A stretch of 64,000 bases of DNA from Vibrio orientalis CIP 102891 = ATCC 33934 (lineage in GTDB: Bacteria; Pseudomonadota; Gammaproteobacteria; Enterobacterales; Vibrionaceae). A program made the translations under genes and the position numbers. Numbering within the stretch: the first letter of the stretch is position 1; each line of letters begins with the position of its first letter. The notes below the pieces were generated by a model, which saw only the letters and a program-made list of their open reading frames with translations, had not been told where the DNA came from and did no database searches. Of the stretch, positions 9,448 through 18,805 are shown piece after piece. The DNA is taken from positions 2,046,001-2,110,000 of the forward strand of contig NZ_ACZV01000005.1 of assembly GCF_000176235.1 (NCBI RefSeq), read 5' to 3'.

Positions 9448-11088
9448 TTACTTCTCGAATTCGCCGCGTTGGTATTCACCAGCTGCTTTCACGAAGCCTG
9501 CAAATAGTGGGTGACCGTCGCGAGGAGTTGAAGTGAACTCTGGGTGGAACTGAGCCGCTACAAACCATGGGTGAGCTGGGTTCTCAATCACTTCTACCAG
9601 TTTCTTGTCTGCAGATAGACCTGATACTTTTAGGCCTGCTTTTTCGATCTGAGGACGAAGAACATTGTTCACTTCATAACGGTGACGGTGACGTTCGTGG
9701 ATCGTCGCGCTACCGTATAGCTCACGAGCCTTAGTGCCTTTTTCTAGGTGACATAGCTGTGAACCAAGACGCATAGTACCACCTAGGTCAGAGGTTTCAG
9801 TACGTTCTTCAACTTTACCTTCACCATCAACCCACTCAGTGATTAGACCAACAACTGGGTACTTCGTCTCTTTGTTAAATTCTGTTGAGTGTGCACCTTC
9901 CATACCCGCAACGTTACGTGCGTATTCGATCAGTGCTACTTGCATACCTAGACAGATTCCTAGGTAAGGTACTTTGTTTTCACGAGCGAATTTTGCAGCA
10001 AGGATCTTACCTTCTACACCGCGATCGCCAAAACCACCAGGAACAAGAATTGCGTCAAGGCCAGCTAGTGCTTCATCACCTTTTGACTCAACGTCTTGAG
10101 AATCTACGTATTTGATCTTCACGCTTAGACGGTTCTTAAGACCTGCGTGTTTCAGTGCTTCGTTGACTGATTTGTAAGCGTCTGGCAGTTCAATGTACTT
10201 ACCAACCATACCGATAGTTACTTCACCAGTTGGGTTCGCTTCTTCGTAGATTACTTGTTCCCACTCAGACAGGTTAGCTTCAGGAGCCGTAATGCCAAAG
10301 CGTGCACATACTAGGTCATCTAGACCTTGAGCTTTAATTAGTTGAGGAATCTTGTAGATTGAATCTACATCCTTCATTGAGATTACTGCTTTCTCTTGAA
10401 CGTTACAGAACAGAGCAATCTTCTTACGCTCGTTTGCAGGGATCATGCGATCACTACGACAAACTAGGATGTCTGGTTGGATACCGATAGACAGCAGCTC
10501 TTTAACTGAGTGCTGGGTTGGCTTAGTTTTCACTTCGCCTGCTGCTGCTAGGTAAGGAACTAGTGTGAGGTGCATGAACATTGCGCGTTCACGGCCTAGT
10601 TCTACAGCAAGCTGACGAATCGCTTCCATAAATGGTAGAGATTCGATATCACCAACCGTACCACCAACTTCAACGATCGCAACGTCATGGCCTTCAGCGC
10701 CAGAAATTACACGATCTTTGATTGCGTTAGTGATGTGAGGGATAACCTGAATTGTTGCACCTAGGTAATCACCACGACGCTCTTTAGCGAGAACGTCTGA
10801 GTAAACACGACCTGCAGTGAAGTTGTTGCGCTTAGACATCTTGGTGCGAATGAAACGCTCATAGTGACCAAGGTCAAGGTCAGTTTCAGCGCCATCTTCT
10901 GTGACGAACACCTCACCGTGTTGAGTCGGGCTCATAGTGCCTGGGTCAACGTTAATGTAAGGGTCAAGCTTCATCATAGTCACTTTAAGACCACGAGCTT
11001 CTAGAATAGCCGCAAGAGATGCTGCTGCAATACCTTTACCTAGAGAGGATACAACCCCGCCAGTAACAAAAATGTAATTTGTCGTCAT
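9448..11088 (-). CDS. pyrG: CTP synthase (glutamine-hydrolysing)
   Basis: Makes CTP from UTP, ATP and glutamine, the last step of pyrimidine nucleotide synthesis. The protein is 546 residues (E. coli has 545). The N-terminal synthetase domain begins TTNYIFVTGGVVSSLGKGI with the nucleotide loop, followed by KLDPYINVDPGTMSP and the DLDLGHYERF region. The C-terminal class I glutamine amidotransferase domain shows VPGGFGDRG, the nucleophile cysteine in GICLGMQ (about residue 379) and the AAQFHPEF histidine/glutamate pair. It lies between mazG and eno on the minus strand, the conserved mazG-pyrG-eno order. The 148-base gap upstream leaves room for its own promoter. Confidence 0.98.
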   Translation of the reverse strand: MTTNYIFVTGGVVSSLGKGIAAASLAAILEARGLKVTMMKLDPYINVDPGTMSPTQHGEVFVTEDGAETDLDLGHYERFIRTKMSKRNNFTAGRVYSDVLAKERRGDYLGATIQVIPHITNAIKDRVISGAEGHDVAIVEVGGTVGDIESLPFMEAIRQLAVELGRERAMFMHLTLVPYLAAAGEVKTKPTQHSVKELLSIGIQPDILVCRSDRMIPANERKKIALFCNVQEKAVISMKDVDSIYKIPQLIKAQGLDDLVCARFGITAPEANLSEWEQVIYEEANPTGEVTIGMVGKYIELPDAYKSVNEALKHAGLKNRLSVKIKYVDSQDVESKGDEALAGLDAILVPGGFGDRGVEGKILAAKFARENKVPYLGICLGMQVALIEYARNVAGMEGAHSTEFNKETKYPVVGLITEWVDGEGKVEERTETSDLGGTMRLGSQLCHLEKGTKARELYGSATIHERHRHRYEVNNVLRPQIEKAGLKVSGLSADKKLVEVIENPAHPWFVAAQFHPEFTSTPRDGHPLFAGFVKAAGEYQRGEFEK

Positions 11089-11236
11089 GTTTAACCTGAA
11101 ATTGGTTGAATGAGGGAAAATGGATTTCTTCTGGACGGGATATAAATATACCAGAAGCCCTTTTCCGCTACAACGTGAAATCTATCACACTGCAATTTTT
11201 TATTTTTTGCTTCAAATCAAATTCGAGAGTGGCGAG

Positions 11237-12049
11237 TTAATCTCTTAACTCTTGGCTGACCTCTCGTGATTTTACTTCATCCCAGAAGCTATCTAACTGT
11301 TCTAGATTAAAATCAGTCAGTTGTTTTCCTTGCTCTGCCACTATCGCTTCAACCCCCTTAAAACGTCTGGAAAATTTTAAGTTGGCCTTTGCCAGTGCAA
11401 CCTCCGGATCCTTACCCAAATGCCTCGCTAAATTTACGGTAGCAAAGAGTAAATCACCAAGTTCCAATTCGACTTTATTCTCATCGACTGAGACTTGCAG
11501 GGCCTCTTCCATCACTTCTTCGATTTCTTCTTGAACCTTGCCTACCACAGGCCCTAATGAATCCCAATCAAAACCAAACTTGGCACACTTTTTCTGTATT
11601 TTTGTAGCACGTGAAAGAGCAGGCAGTGAAGTTGGTACTGAGTCTAGAATACTTTGTTCCTGTTTGCCTACTTTGGCTTTCTCTTTGGCTTTTTCCGCTT
11701 CCCAATTAGCGTTTATTTGCTCGTCATTCTCAAATTCGGTATCAGAGAACACATGTGGATGGCGGCGAGTTAATTTTTCATTGACCGTCTCAACCACTTC
11801 GGAAAACTCAAACAGTCCTTGCTCTTTGGCCATTTGACTATAAAAGATCACCTGAAACAGCAAGTCACCCAGCTCTTCTTTAAGATTCGGCCAATCGCGA
11901 TTCTGAATCGCATCCACCACCTCGTAAGTCTCTTCGATGGTATACGGCACAATCGTGTCAAAGCTTTGTTTGATATCCCAAGGACAACCATTCTCTGGGT
12001 CACGTAGCTTGGCCATGATCTGCTCTAACTGTTCAATTGGGTGACTCAT
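11237..12049 (-). CDS. mazG: Nucleoside triphosphate pyrophosphohydrolase MazG
   Basis: Hydrolyses nucleoside triphosphates to monophosphate and pyrophosphate. In E. coli it is linked to lowering (p)ppGpp and to removal of non-canonical nucleotides. The 270 residues contain two MazG domains. The first has EETYEVVDAI and KEELGDLLFQVIF (about residues 38-72), with the EExxE and ExxD metal-binding pattern. The second repeats it (EEIEEVMEE and LELGDLLFATVN, about 172-208). The gene lies between relA and pyrG as in E. coli, but without the mazEF toxin-antitoxin genes found there. An AAGGAACAGAG ribosome site precedes the ATG. A relA terminator-like hairpin lies 40 bases upstream. Confidence 0.95.
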   Translation of the reverse strand: MSHPIEQLEQIMAKLRDPENGCPWDIKQSFDTIVPYTIEETYEVVDAIQNRDWPNLKEELGDLLFQVIFYSQMAKEQGLFEFSEVVETVNEKLTRRHPHVFSDTEFENDEQINANWEAEKAKEKAKVGKQEQSILDSVPTSLPALSRATKIQKKCAKFGFDWDSLGPVVGKVQEEIEEVMEEALQVSVDENKVELELGDLLFATVNLARHLGKDPEVALAKANLKFSRRFKGVEAIVAEQGKQLTDFNLEQLDSFWDEVKSREVSQELRD

Positions 12050-12088
12050 ATTCTCTGTTCCTTTAAACTTTTCTTTCTATCTAAAGAA

Positions 12089-12118
12089 AAAGGTGAGCGG
12101 CCAAAACCACTCACCTTT
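12089..12118 (-). terminator. Terminator downstream of relA
   Basis: AAAGGTGAG (12089-12097) and CTCACCTTT (12110-12118) pair. On the minus strand the stem is followed by TTCTTT. It lies between relA and mazG and probably limits read-through. Confidence 0.65.
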
Positions 12119-12129
12119 AATTATTATCT

Positions 12130-12222
12130 GTCATCCTCAAGAGTGAAGAATGAACAAATCTGGTATCTCTAACCGCTTTAAGAGATTCCCTATCGCGTTC
12201 GTCCCTCACTGTAGGGAATGAC
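12130..12222 (+). repeat. Palindromic GTCAT...ATGAC repeat copy
   Basis: Begins GTCATCCTCAAGAGTGA and ends GTAGGGAATGAC, with a central CTAACCGCTTTAAGAGATTCCC. It matches the units at 7801-8002 and fills the relA-mazG gap, in the same orientation. Confidence 0.75.
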
Positions 12223-12238
12223 ATTTATCTAGTGACTA

Positions 12239-14458
12239 TCAACCAAGTCTTTTGACAGACATTACATCCTTGATTTGTTCTACACGCTTAGACACTCGGG
12301 TTAAGATCTCAACGTTAGTCACTTCCAAATCAAAGTCCATGATCGACATTTGTGTACGGTAGTCGACACGACTCTTCATACTGGTGACTTTGATTTTTTC
12401 ATTGGAAAACAAGGTGGTAATGTCTTTTAGTAACCCACTACGCTCCATTGCTTCTACGCGCACCGTCAAAATGTATGAACCTACAAAACCGCTACCCCAT
12501 ACAGTATCAATGATACGCTCAGCAGCATGATGTCTTAGCTCTTCTAGCTGTTCACAATCAGCGCGGTGAACTGAGATACCTCGGCCTTGGGTAATATAAC
12601 CTGCGATTTCATCACCTGGGATTGGCTGACAACAGCGCGCGAGGTGGGTCATTAGGTTATCGACACCCTCAACCACAACCGCATCTTTCTTCGGTCGGCT
12701 TTGTGCTGGTGCTTTATTACCTGCCTCTTTCAGCTTCTCTAACGCTTGTTGGTCTTCTTCTTCCGCGGTTGGCTTGTTTACCAAGGCATTGATGTGGTTA
12801 ATGATCTGGTTAATGCGCAAATCACCACTACCAACACCCACGTAAAGCTCATCTGGCGTATTCATGTTGAAACGCTTAAGACCGTATTGCTCGGCGTCTT
12901 TTAACGTTGCACCAATCTTGGTTAGCTCTTGCTCTAAAATTTCACGACCGGCTTCTAAGTTTTTCTCGCGGCTTTGTGCACGGAACCAAGCGTTGATCTT
13001 TGCGCGAGCACGGCTTGACGTCACGAAGCCAGTCGATGGGTTCAACCAATCACGTGATGGGTTGGGCTCTTTGGCGGTAATGATCTCAACTTGATCGCCC
13101 ATTGCCAGCTTATGAGTAAACGGAACAATGCGGCCCGCCACTTTGGCACCGATACAACGGTGACCAACCATCGAGTGGATATGGTAAGCGAAGTCGAGAG
13201 GCGTCGCGCCCATTGGCAGGTCAACAACATCGCCACGCGGAGTAAAGGCATAGACGCGATCATCAAACACCTGACTACGCAGTTCATCAAGCATTTCGCC
13301 TGAATCGGACATCTCTTCTTGCCAATCAAGCAGCTTACGTAGCCAAGTGATTTTCTCATCGTAGCCACTGCGGCCGCCGCCACCTTCCTTGTATTTCCAG
13401 TGTGCAGCAACACCGAGCTCCGAATCTTCGTGCATGTCTTTGGTACGAATTTGGATCTCAATGGTTTTGCCTTCAGGGCCTAAAATAACGGTGTGGATCG
13501 ACTGGTAACCATTAGGTTTTGGATTGGCTACATAGTCATCAAACTCACTTGGTAAGTGCTTGTATTTCGTATGTACTGTGCCTAATGCGGCGTAACAATC
13601 TTGCAATTTATCAGCGATAATACGTACTGCTCGCACATCAAACAGCTCATCGAAAGCTAGGCCTTTTTTCTGCATTTTGCGCCAAATGCTGTAGATGTGC
13701 TTTGGACGACCACTCACTTCAGCATTGATAGAGGAAGCCTTCATTTCTGAGGTTAAGTCATCGACAAAGTCTTGGATGTATTGTTCACGTACAATACGGC
13801 GCTCAGAAAGCTGCTTAGCGATTTGCTTGTAGGTATCTGGTTGCTGGTAACGGAAGGCGTAATCTTCCATTTCCCACTTAAGCTGACCAATGCCGAGACG
13901 GTTAGCGAGTGGCGCGTAAATATTGGCACACTCTTTGGCTGCCGCTTCACGCACTTCTTCTGGCGCTTTTTTTACTTCAACAAGGTTGGCAATACGTTCC
14001 GCGAGCTTAATAACCACGCAGCGGAAGTCATCGACCATCGCCAGTAGCATGCGGCGGACATTATCAACTTGAGCTGACGCCGCGCCACCTTCCATAGTGA
14101 CGTTTAATTGGCCAAGAGCGGCCATCTCTTCAACGCCATCAATCAGCTTAATGGTCTCTTTGCCAAAATCTTCTTCAAACTGTTCTCTGTCGTAGGCCCC
14201 GCTTGTCACCAATGGGAACAGCATCGCAGCCACCAGTGTCGCTTTATCCATTGAAAGCGTGATAAGAATTTCGATCATCTCACGGCCACGCCATAACAGC
14301 AGAGGCCCTTGCTCGTTGCCAGCTAAAATCGCTTCGCCACGCAAGTAAACTTCTTTAAGGCGTTTCGCCACTTTGGGTTCTTGCTCTAGACTCGCGATCC
14401 ACTTATCTAGCTCAAACTGTTCGTCTTGATTTAAATGTGCGCTTCTTACCGCAACCAT
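12239..14458 (-). CDS. relA: (p)ppGpp synthetase RelA
   Basis: Ribosome-associated synthetase that makes (p)ppGpp from ATP and GTP/GDP when uncharged tRNA enters the A site. The protein has 739 residues (E. coli has 744). The N-terminal HD domain is degenerate: AAMLFPLV stands where SpoT-type enzymes have a histidine-aspartate pair, so hydrolase activity should be absent. The synthetase domain shows RAVRIIADKLQDCYAALG, NGYQSIHT and IEIQIRT (about residues 275-360). A TGS domain follows (VYAFTPRGDVVDLPMGATPLDFAY, about 405-465), then a zinc-finger-like region (LARCCQPIPGDEIAGYI) and a C-terminal ACT domain. It lies 73 bases after rlmD, the conserved rlmD-relA order. Confidence 0.97.
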   Translation of the reverse strand: MVAVRSAHLNQDEQFELDKWIASLEQEPKVAKRLKEVYLRGEAILAGNEQGPLLLWRGREMIEILITLSMDKATLVAAMLFPLVTSGAYDREQFEEDFGKETIKLIDGVEEMAALGQLNVTMEGGAASAQVDNVRRMLLAMVDDFRCVVIKLAERIANLVEVKKAPEEVREAAAKECANIYAPLANRLGIGQLKWEMEDYAFRYQQPDTYKQIAKQLSERRIVREQYIQDFVDDLTSEMKASSINAEVSGRPKHIYSIWRKMQKKGLAFDELFDVRAVRIIADKLQDCYAALGTVHTKYKHLPSEFDDYVANPKPNGYQSIHTVILGPEGKTIEIQIRTKDMHEDSELGVAAHWKYKEGGGGRSGYDEKITWLRKLLDWQEEMSDSGEMLDELRSQVFDDRVYAFTPRGDVVDLPMGATPLDFAYHIHSMVGHRCIGAKVAGRIVPFTHKLAMGDQVEIITAKEPNPSRDWLNPSTGFVTSSRARAKINAWFRAQSREKNLEAGREILEQELTKIGATLKDAEQYGLKRFNMNTPDELYVGVGSGDLRINQIINHINALVNKPTAEEEDQQALEKLKEAGNKAPAQSRPKKDAVVVEGVDNLMTHLARCCQPIPGDEIAGYITQGRGISVHRADCEQLEELRHHAAERIIDTVWGSGFVGSYILTVRVEAMERSGLLKDITTLFSNEKIKVTSMKSRVDYRTQMSIMDFDLEVTNVEILTRVSKRVEQIKDVMSVKRLG

Positions 14459-14531
14459 TATTTTCGTCCCGTTATTCTTTTTATGTTCGACCTGCTGCGC
14501 ACTCGGTGTTCCATGTCCGCAGCAAGTTCGC

Positions 14532-15851
14532 TTAATCCTTTACAAATAGCGCCATTGATTCTAAATGACTGGTATGCGGAAACATATCGAGCATACCTAA
14601 TTTTTGTAACTTATAGCCTTGATTGAGCAAGCTTTGTGAATCCCTTGCTAGGGTAGCAGGATTACATGACACGTACACAACTCTGGATGCCCCCAACTGA
14701 GAAATGTGTTCAATGATGCCACTTGCTCCAGCTCGTGCTGGGTCGAGGAGAATTTTATCAAATTTTTCCTGCGCCCAAAGCTGACCAGAGAAATCTTGCT
14801 CTAAGTTCGCCTGATGAAAAGCAGCATTGCTGATACCGTTCACTGTGGCATTGTCCTGGGCTTTATCGACCATGGCATCGACCCCCTCAACGCCAATCAC
14901 CTGCTTCACTTTCTGCGCCATCGGCAAACTGAAGTTACCTAGGCCACAAAAGAGATCAAGCACACAGTCGTGCTCATCAAGCTCTAACCAGTCTAGCGCT
15001 TGCGCCACCATTGACTGATTTACCTTCTGATTGACCTGAATAAAATTATTTGGTTCAAAAGGAATCGTCACGCCCGCTTCGCTATAGTTGGCAGACTCAC
15101 CCACAACACGGTTAAGTTGATCACTTTCCGGCATTAAGTAGAGCGTCGCGTTATGTTGTTTTGCCAACGTTTCAAGGCCCTGCTGTTCGCTCTCTTGCAA
15201 CGCTTTCAAGTGGCGTAGAACAATCACCTTGGTGTTGTCCCCTTTCACTAACTCCACATGACCAAGGCTTTCTTGGTTGGAAAACTCACTCAGCAATTGA
15301 TGTAGTGGTGCAAGCAAAGCATCAAGATCGCGATCCAATACTGGGCAGTGCGTCACTGTGACAATATCTTTGCTCTGTTTTTTACGAAAACCAAATTCTA
15401 ACTGGCGAGTTTTCTTATTCAGTTTCAGGCTCACTCGCGCACGGCGGCGGTAGCCTTTTGAATCACCAACCACTGGTGCTTCTAATTTGATACGCTGACC
15501 AGCAAACTTACTCATGAGTTGGCCAAGCGTTTGTTGTTTGTGTTCTTGTTGAGGTTCTATAGCTAAATGCTGCATATTACAGCCTCCACACTCATGATAA
15601 TGTGGACAAAATGGCTCAATTCGTTGCTCACTTGGCTTTTGAATTTTAATTAAACTCGCTCGGGCAAATTTACTTTTGCTTTCCGTCAACTGAGCTAGCA
15701 CTTGCTCACCAGGTAATGCCCCTTCAATGAAGATCGGCTTTTTGTTTTGGTAAGCGATACCCGCACCATGGTGATCCAACTTCTCAATCGTCAAAGATTG
15801 ATGCTTAGTATTAAGTTGAGTTTTCTTCTTTGGTTGGAAAAAACGCGCCAT
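14532..15851 (-). CDS. rlmD: 23S rRNA (uracil-1939-C5)-methyltransferase RlmD
   Basis: Methylates U1939 of 23S rRNA using S-adenosylmethionine. The 439-residue protein carries an N-terminal TRAM domain (about residues 15-70). A 4Fe-4S cluster motif follows: CPHYHECGGC supplies three cysteines and a fourth is in HCPVLD. The C-terminal methyltransferase fold contains VLDLFCGLGNFSLP, LLDPARAGA, and the catalytic cysteine in YVSCNPATLARD. It is divergent from barA and upstream of relA, exactly as in E. coli (rlmD was formerly rumA/ygcA). The 161-base barA-rlmD gap should contain both promoters, but I could not identify convincing boxes. Confidence 0.95.
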   Translation of the reverse strand: MARFFQPKKKTQLNTKHQSLTIEKLDHHGAGIAYQNKKPIFIEGALPGEQVLAQLTESKSKFARASLIKIQKPSEQRIEPFCPHYHECGGCNMQHLAIEPQQEHKQQTLGQLMSKFAGQRIKLEAPVVGDSKGYRRRARVSLKLNKKTRQLEFGFRKKQSKDIVTVTHCPVLDRDLDALLAPLHQLLSEFSNQESLGHVELVKGDNTKVIVLRHLKALQESEQQGLETLAKQHNATLYLMPESDQLNRVVGESANYSEAGVTIPFEPNNFIQVNQKVNQSMVAQALDWLELDEHDCVLDLFCGLGNFSLPMAQKVKQVIGVEGVDAMVDKAQDNATVNGISNAAFHQANLEQDFSGQLWAQEKFDKILLDPARAGASGIIEHISQLGASRVVYVSCNPATLARDSQSLLNQGYKLQKLGMLDMFPHTSHLESMALFVKD

Positions 15852-16012
15852 GCTATGTGCCTATTTTAATTGCTCGAATTACGGTTCAGGTTCCACCTTT
15901 TGTACCTGAATCATTGTCTGAGCCGACTGAGTTGATTATGCTTAGTATTTCGACGGCTTCTTTTATTTTGGAAGTTATTTTCCCATATCCACACCACGAT
16001 GTTTAGACAATA

Positions 16013-18802
16013 ATGACAAGATATGGCTTACGTGCCCGCGTTATTACACTTACCTTAGCGCCAACACTAATTATCGGACTGCTCCTGAGTGCTTTTTTCT
16101 CGTTCAATCGCTACCATGATCTTGAAAAGCAGGTAATGAACTCTGGACTCAGTATCATTGAGCCGTTGGCAATTGCCAGCGAAGAAGGCCTTAAAAATAA
16201 TAGCCGAGAATCGGTTCGTCGTATCATCAGCTACGCACATCGTAAAAACTCCAAGTTTGTGCGGAGTATTGCCGTCTTCGACTATAATCACGAATTGTTT
16301 GTTACCTCGAACTTCCACCCTAACTTTGAGTTATTGACGTTCCCAAGAGATGAGCCAATTCCGCTTCTAGTGAGCTCAGTGCTGCAAGAAAATACCTTGA
16401 TCTTACGTGCACCTGTCATCGCCGAGTCAGGATTGGTGGCAACAATCAAAGGTCAAAGCAACAATCCGGCCTTAGGTTACATTGCGGTAGAGCTGGATCT
16501 ATCGTCACTGCGACTACAGCAATACCAAGAGATATTTTCCGCTTTCCTTGTGCTCCTCATCGGTTTAGGGCTATCGGCAGTCTTTGCTCATCGCTTAATG
16601 CATGATGTAACACGCCCAATTTCCCATATGAAAAACATGGTTGACCGAATTCGCCGAGGTCACTTGGATGTGCGAATTGAAGGCAAAATGCACGGCGAAC
16701 TCGATTCTCTGAAAAATGGTATCAACTCGATGGCGGTCTCTCTGTCGGAGTACCATGTTGAGATGCAGCATAGTATCGACCAAGCCACCTCTGATTTACG
16801 TGAGACACTTGAGCAGCTCGAAATTCAAAACGTTGAGCTCGACATTGCCAAAAAACGCGCTCAAGAAGCCGCTCGAGTGAAGTCTGAATTCTTAGCGAAT
16901 ATGTCTCATGAGTTGCGTACACCACTCAATGGTGTGATTGGCTTTACCCGTCAGATGCTTAAAACCACCCTGACCAACAGCCAAACGGATTACCTCCAGA
17001 CCATTGAAAACTCGGCCAACAATTTACTCAATATCATCAACGACATTCTCGACTTTTCTAAGCTAGAGGCCGGTAAGTTAGCACTAGAAAACATTCCGTT
17101 TGATTTCCAAGCCTCATTAGAAGAGGTGGTCAACCTACAAGCTACCAGCGCCCATGAGAAAGGACTCGAGCTTACGCTAAAAATTGATCCTAAGGTCCCA
17201 GCAGGCTTAGTGGGAGACCCACTGCGTATTCAGCAGGTTCTCACCAACCTAGTCGGCAACTCGATTAAATTTACTGAGCGCGGCAATATCGATATCAGTG
17301 TCGAGCTACGCTCGCAGAAAGAAGATTCGGTCGAGCTACAATTTATGGTCAGAGATACGGGTATTGGTATTTCCGAGCGTCAGCAATCTCAGCTCTTCCA
17401 AGCCTTTAGTCAGGCTGATGCTAGTATCTCACGTCGCTATGGCGGTACTGGCCTTGGTCTGGTTATCACCCAGAAGTTGGTCAGTCAGATGGGTGGGGAA
17501 ATCAGCCTAACCAGTCGCCTCCACCAAGGTTCGACATTCTGGTTTACCCTGCGTCTATCTTCTACTGATATGCCAGTGAGTGATCTCATTGAAACGCAAG
17601 TTCTGCAACAGCGCTCTCTACTTCTCGTTGAGCCAAACATGCAAGCCGCGTCGGTTATTCAGCAGACCTTGGTACAAGAAGGCCTTATCGTTACTTATAG
17701 ATCCTCTCTGCCTGATGAGTCAGAAAGCTACGACTATGTGCTGCTCAACTTATCACCAAATAGAGAGAACGATGTTGAAACGGTTCAAATATGGGTTGAG
17801 CATGCGATGAGGTGTGCTTCCCATGTGGTCGTCGGCACGCCAAGTACAGCGTTAGCGCTCTCTGATCACTTGATTCAGAAATATCATATCCACTGTATTA
17901 CTAAGCCGCTGTCACGCAGAAGACTACTGCAAACCCTTGCGGCTAACCAAGAGAGTGTGCCGTTGCTTGAGCGCCCTTCTCCAAGCAACGAAACTCTACC
18001 GTTAACAGTTATGGCCGTGGACGATAACCCAGCAAACTTGAAACTGATTAGTGCACTGCTACACGAGAGGGTTGATAGCGTTGTGACTTGCACCAATGGT
18101 CTTGATGCAGTCAAACAAGCCGAAGTTCAACACTTCGATATTATCTTGATGGATATTCAGATGCCGCATATGGATGGTGTGACAGCTTGTAGCCAAATAA
18201 AACAAACCGAGCTGAACAGCAATACGCCTGTCATTGCGGTGACCGCTCACGCAATGAGTGGTGAACGCGACCGCTTATTGTCCGCGGGGATGGATGATTA
18301 CCTCACCAAACCAATTGAAGAGCATGTACTGCAGCAAGTCTTGATGCACTGGAACCCGCACACGACCGAACAAGATTTAGAGAAGTTAGACTTGTCTAGT
18401 AGCGGTGTCGTGATTGAACATCATGAGGAAACCTCTGCTCAAGAGAGTCACTCTAATATGATCATTGATTGGCAAGCCGCACTTAAACAGTCCGCCAATA
18501 AGGAAGATCTTGCTCAAGATATGCTGCAAATGCTGGTTGACTATATTCCAGAGGTCAGCGCGATCGTAGAAGGCGCGCTGGAAGATGACCATTTTGATAC
18601 TCAGCAGCTTATCCACCACGTACATAAACTGCATGGTAGCAGCTCATACTGTGGTGTTCCTCGCCTGAAGAATGTCTGTGCCACCATTGAAAAAGAGTTA
18701 CGTTCTGGGGCAAGTATTGAAGATATCGAACCTGAGCTATTCGAGCTTCAAGACGAGATGGAAAAGGTTGTTGCAAGCGCACAACCCTACTTAGAAAAGT
18801 AG
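16013..18802 (+). CDS. barA: Hybrid sensor histidine kinase BarA (VarS)
   Basis: The 929-residue membrane sensor has two membrane segments (about residues 12-30 and 173-193) around a periplasmic domain. After these come a HAMP domain (about 195-247), a HisKA domain with the phospho-accepting His299 in SHELRTPLNG, and an ATPase domain with NLVGNSIKFTERG, DTGIGIS and GGTGLGL. Then follow a degenerate receiver-like domain (about 530-650, without the usual acceptor Asp), a true receiver with Asp714 in LMDIQMP, and a C-terminal Hpt domain with His871 in VHKLHGSS. In gammaproteobacteria BarA phosphorylates UvrY (VarA in Vibrio), which turns on CsrB-type RNAs and so controls metabolism, motility and virulence. 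The divergence from rlmD is conserved. Confidence 0.95.
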   Translation: MTRYGLRARVITLTLAPTLIIGLLLSAFFSFNRYHDLEKQVMNSGLSIIEPLAIASEEGLKNNSRESVRRIISYAHRKNSKFVRSIAVFDYNHELFVTSNFHPNFELLTFPRDEPIPLLVSSVLQENTLILRAPVIAESGLVATIKGQSNNPALGYIAVELDLSSLRLQQYQEIFSAFLVLLIGLGLSAVFAHRLMHDVTRPISHMKNMVDRIRRGHLDVRIEGKMHGELDSLKNGINSMAVSLSEYHVEMQHSIDQATSDLRETLEQLEIQNVELDIAKKRAQEAARVKSEFLANMSHELRTPLNGVIGFTRQMLKTTLTNSQTDYLQTIENSANNLLNIINDILDFSKLEAGKLALENIPFDFQASLEEVVNLQATSAHEKGLELTLKIDPKVPAGLVGDPLRIQQVLTNLVGNSIKFTERGNIDISVELRSQKEDSVELQFMVRDTGIGISERQQSQLFQAFSQADASISRRYGGTGLGLVITQKLVSQMGGEISLTSRLHQGSTFWFTLRLSSTDMPVSDLIETQVLQQRSLLLVEPNMQAASVIQQTLVQEGLIVTYRSSLPDESESYDYVLLNLSPNRENDVETVQIWVEHAMRCASHVVVGTPSTALALSDHLIQKYHIHCITKPLSRRRLLQTLAANQESVPLLERPSPSNETLPLTVMAVDDNPANLKLISALLHERVDSVVTCTNGLDAVKQAEVQHFDIILMDIQMPHMDGVTACSQIKQTELNSNTPVIAVTAHAMSGERDRLLSAGMDDYLTKPIEEHVLQQVLMHWNPHTTEQDLEKLDLSSSGVVIEHHEETSAQESHSNMIIDWQAALKQSANKEDLAQDMLQMLVDYIPEVSAIVEGALEDDHFDTQQLIHHVHKLHGSSSYCGVPRLKNVCATIEKELRSGASIEDIEPELFELQDEMEKVVASAQPYLEK

Positions 18803-18805
18803 ACA